A stretch of DNA of 53,883 bases from the NCBI GenBank assembly GCA_016875155.1, contig VGSD01000001.1, forward strand, positions 1-53,883, given 5' to 3'. The position numbers and the translations under genes were made by a program. The notes below the pieces were generated by a model. The model made no database searches, was not told the origin of the DNA, and worked only from the letters and a program-made list of their open reading frames with translations. Shown here in pieces: positions 51,592 to 53,883 of this stretch; the stretch's first letter is position 1, and each line of letters begins with the position of its first letter. The DNA comes from Deltaproteobacteria bacterium (GTDB lineage Bacteria > Desulfobacterota > BSN033 > UBA1163).

Positions 51592-53105
51592 GACCGTCCT
51601 CCAGATTGGCTGTTGGTCAAAAGGTCATCCAGCTCTTCGATAATGCTCAGGATCTCACGCTCCTTTTCCATAAGGCTGGCCACGATCTCCATGGGGGATG
51701 GGAGCTGCTCTCCTTCACGCCGGTTGGGGTTGCGGGCAGTGAGGTCATAACCTCGGGCCTTGATATCGTCCGCGGTAACAATCCAGGAACGTTCCGTAGC
51801 TTCGGGCTTTGCATTCCGCCCTCTCCGATAGGCATCCCAGGCCTGCCACAGTTCCCGGGGCTCGGCAAAATGCTCATCTTGAATGGGGCCGCCCTTGCTG
51901 AATTTTTTTAGTCCTTCGGGAAGGGGGAGTTCGTAATACCAGGTTTCGCGAGTAGGTCCGGGACGCTGGAAGAAAAGGAGGGCGGTCTTCACATCGGAAT
52001 AGGGTGCGAATGTCCCCGGCGGCAGGCTGACGATGGTGTGAAGATTAAGCTGCTCCAAAAGATCACGCTTTACATCGGCAAAAGCCCCTCCGCGAAACAG
52101 GGTGCCTTCGGGAACGACCATTCCGCAACGGGCGCCATCGGGAGCCTTCAGCTTTTTCATAATATGTTGAACAAATAGAAGCTCCGTGGCATTGCTCTGG
52201 ATGGGGAAATTTTCCTGAATATGCCTGCCTTCTGTTCCGCCGAAGGGAGGATTGGTCAGTACAATATCAAAGCGCTCGTTCACCTGCCTGATATTTTCCT
52301 CAAGGGTATTCCGGCGGTAAACTTTCGGGGCGGTTACTCCATGCAAAACCAGGTTCAACGCGCCCAAAAGAGCAGGAACCGCCTTCTTTTCTTGGCCAAA
52401 AAAGGTCTTCTGCTGGAGGACTTCGTTGTCTTCTATTGATTGCTCCTTCTTTTTCATCCTTTCGTAGGCCTGGGCCAGGAAGCCGCAGGAGCCGCAGGCA
52501 GGGTCGTAGACTGTTTCCCCGATTTGAGGATCTATCAGATCAACCATGAAGCGGACGACCGGCCTTGGGGTGTAGAACTCTCCGGCCATCCGGTTTTCGC
52601 TTCCAAGCCTCCTCAGGAGATCTTCATATACCTGGGAGGCGGTAAAGACGTCATCCCTATTGTGGAAATTGATCTTGTCGATAATCTGCAGAACATCCTT
52701 GAGGTTATAGCCCGAGGCGCAAACGATCACGTTTCTCTCCGAGAAAACCCCCCGAATCGTGTCCCGGACCGGGTCCCCCTGGAGGTTTACAAGGTGGGGA
52801 ATCAGGTCGCCGTTTACAAACCGGATCAGATCCTCGGCCGGCCAATCCTTTTTGGCCCACTCCCGCCAGCGGAACTTTCCTTTGAGAATCCGGTAATACT
52901 CTCGCTTATTGATCCTGGCCTGGGTTTCCCATTCATCCTCCTGATCGTCTAAAAATTTCAGGAAAAGCAGCCAGGCGAGGTGTTCCACATACTCCATTAT
53001 CCCGCCGCAGTTATTGTCCCGGCGGAGGATGTCGCAGGCATGCCATATCCCATTGGCCAGGTCGGTTTTTGTCTGGTGGTTTTCGGAGTTTGATCTTGTC
53101 ATCAA
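51588..53105 (-). CDS. hsdM: type I restriction-modification methyltransferase subunit
   Basis: This 505-aa protein has an N-terminal helical HsdM_N domain. Motif I is VYDPACGSCGFL, and the catalytic NPPF sits in FDIVLTNPPFGG, indicating N6-adenine methylation. The spacing and the segment GEFYTPRPVVRFM are those of HsdM. It overlaps hsdR by 4 nt upstream and hsdS by 4 nt downstream. Confidence 0.94.
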   Translation of the reverse strand: MMTRSNSENHQTKTDLANGIWHACDILRRDNNCGGIMEYVEHLAWLLFLKFLDDQEDEWETQARINKREYYRILKGKFRWREWAKKDWPAEDLIRFVNGDLIPHLVNLQGDPVRDTIRGVFSERNVIVCASGYNLKDVLQIIDKINFHNRDDVFTASQVYEDLLRRLGSENRMAGEFYTPRPVVRFMVDLIDPQIGETVYDPACGSCGFLAQAYERMKKKEQSIEDNEVLQQKTFFGQEKKAVPALLGALNLVLHGVTAPKVYRRNTLEENIRQVNERFDIVLTNPPFGGTEGRHIQENFPIQSNATELLFVQHIMKKLKAPDGARCGMVVPEGTLFRGGAFADVKRDLLEQLNLHTIVSLPPGTFAPYSDVKTALLFFQRPGPTRETWYYELPLPEGLKKFSKGGPIQDEHFAEPRELWQAWDAYRRGRNAKPEATERSWIVTADDIKARGYDLTARNPNRREGEQLPSPMEIVASLMEKEREILSIIEELDDLLTNSQSGGRS

Positions 53106-53883
53106 GCAACCGCCTCCGGTACATACAATCTTGCTTGCATTTCTTTCATGGAGGATTGCAGACCTTCAACCCCTCCAAAAATTTGACTGATCCCGATAGC
53201 CCCGCCCATGTCCTTAAAAGGTTGAATCGAAAAGACCCGGGCATCGGAGATTTCTTCGACCCCCGACACTCTATATTTTTCCAGAAGCCCGAGGATAACC
53301 TTTTTGGCTCTTTCTCCATGGCGCTCGATAAAATGCTGCTCGCGGTTGCGAAAAGCGGTGGCCCGTTCATCCCGGCTTTTTATTAACCTACCAAAGGCAA
53401 TATGAGAAAGCAGGTCAAACTGATCCGCATCCGACCTACCCATGACTTCGGCTATCACCTCGGGATGAATGCTCGACGTTCGAAGGTCCTCGAGGAAATT
53501 CTTTCTCTTTCCCGGGTCCACCCATATGGCCCGAAGGTCACCTTCCCTGGGGGCAACCTTTAGAATATTGCGCCGGGTAAAGTCCGTATATTGTTCAAAA
53601 GAAAGCTGCTCGCCAGTCGATTCGATGATGAAGATGGCTTCATCCACAATAGTTACGTCCAGGCCTTTTACCTGGATTTTTGCTATGGGTTCGGATTTAC
53701 CGATTTCATGGAGTTCAACATCGAGGAAGGCGGTCATATCGGCCGTAGTATCTACGCGCATGGTCCTGGTGCGAAAACCTGTAGCTTGAACCGTAAGCTC
53801 GAGCCGGCCTTCGGGCAGGTTTATGAAAGAAAAAGTCCCAATGGAATCCGTGTAATTCGGCCCCAATATGGTATTCGGCCCTG
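53102..53883 (-). CDS. hsdR: type I restriction endonuclease subunit, C-terminal part (EcoEI-type), truncated by window edge
   Basis: The frame is open through the window end, so only the C-terminal ~260 residues are seen. The last ~170 residues follow the EcoEI HsdR C-terminal domain: LSFEQYTDFTRRNILKVAP, FDLLSHIAFG, then YRVSGVEEISD and IFGGVEGLQ. Immediately before it lies a segment like the carboxypeptidase regulatory-like beta-sandwich (YTDSIGTFSFINLPEGRLEL), an unexpected addition to HsdR. The helicase and nuclease parts would lie beyond the edge. Confidence 0.8.
   Translation of the reverse strand, partial: GPNTILGPNYTDSIGTFSFINLPEGRLELTVQATGFRTRTMRVDTTADMTAFLDVELHEIGKSEPIAKIQVKGLDVTIVDEAIFIIESTGEQLSFEQYTDFTRRNILKVAPREGDLRAIWVDPGKRKNFLEDLRTSSIHPEVIAEVMGRSDADQFDLLSHIAFGRLIKSRDERATAFRNREQHFIERHGERAKKVILGLLEKYRVSGVEEISDARVFSIQPFKDMGGAIGISQIFGGVEGLQSSMKEMQARLYVPEAVA

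Noticed and set aside
1..53883. tRNA, rRNA, CRISPR arrays and insertion sequences
   Set aside because: No clover-leaf or rRNA-like sequence, no regularly spaced repeats and no transposase frame were seen on either strand.

Overview
The window (about 45-50% GC by eye) looks like a chromosomal stretch of an anaerobic bacterium, most plausibly a deltaproteobacterial/Desulfobacterota-type lineage. This rests on a pair of 2-hydroxyacyl-CoA dehydratase/benzoyl-CoA reductase-type subunits, a homocysteine methyltransferase domain protein, a B12-binding radical SAM enzyme and heavy use of sigma-54-type signalling. The taxonomic call is inference; there is no rRNA or tRNA to test it.

Layout. (1) 0.7-3.4 kb, plus strand: two dehydratase-type subunits and an HTH/zinc-ribbon regulator. 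(2) 3.7-10.7 kb, minus strand: an envelope-spanning module (103-aa DUF4258-like protein, small membrane protein, secreted protein, secreted VWA-like protein, polytopic membrane protein, coiled-coil protein, AAA+ ATPase) ending in a DegT-type aminotransferase. (3) 10.7-12.4 kb: gene-poor, with a terminator, a candidate small RNA, a small gene and a broken gene. (4) 12.4-33.9 kb, minus strand: the centrepiece. It contains a single 2307-residue fused beta-beta' RNA polymerase, a divergent sigma-54-like protein immediately after it, a KH/receiver/HEPN-like protein immediately before it, an NtrC-type AAA+ activator, a Clp-type AAA+ ATPase fused to a receiver, several pseudo-receiver or unknown proteins and a very large atypical histidine kinase. 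(5) 33.9-44.0 kb, minus strand: two paralogous ~60-residue peptides both ending in GGYRP (one below the usual ORF cutoff), a complete Liv-type ABC transporter, three SAM methyltransferases, a B12/radical SAM protein and an M24 peptidase. This looks like a peptide-maturation/uptake locus. (6) 44.9-46.5 kb, plus strand: CYTH protein and homocysteine methyltransferase. (7) 46.5-53.9 kb, minus strand: PIN toxin/antitoxin, HepT/MntA pair, a DUF1828-like protein plus partner, and a type I restriction-modification operon running off the window edge.

How it may work together. Five minus-strand, intergenic 16-mers with the -24/-12 layout of sigma-54 promoters (GG, correct spacing, then GTTGC) lie at 44035-44050, 13524-13539, 11134-11149, 10772-10787 and 10365-10380. 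They sit ahead of the peptide operon, the DUF932-like gene, a candidate small RNA and the envelope module. The run from 44009 down to 12397 is co-directional with no gap above about 110 bp. My reading is a self-contained signalling-transcription system: a modified peptide or imported ligand, a histidine kinase, receivers and an AAA+ activator, and a dedicated sigma-54-like factor with its own fused RNA polymerase acting at the local promoters. The individual homologies are visible in the sequence; the circuit is inference. No alpha or omega subunit is visible, so the enzyme must borrow host subunits or do without them.
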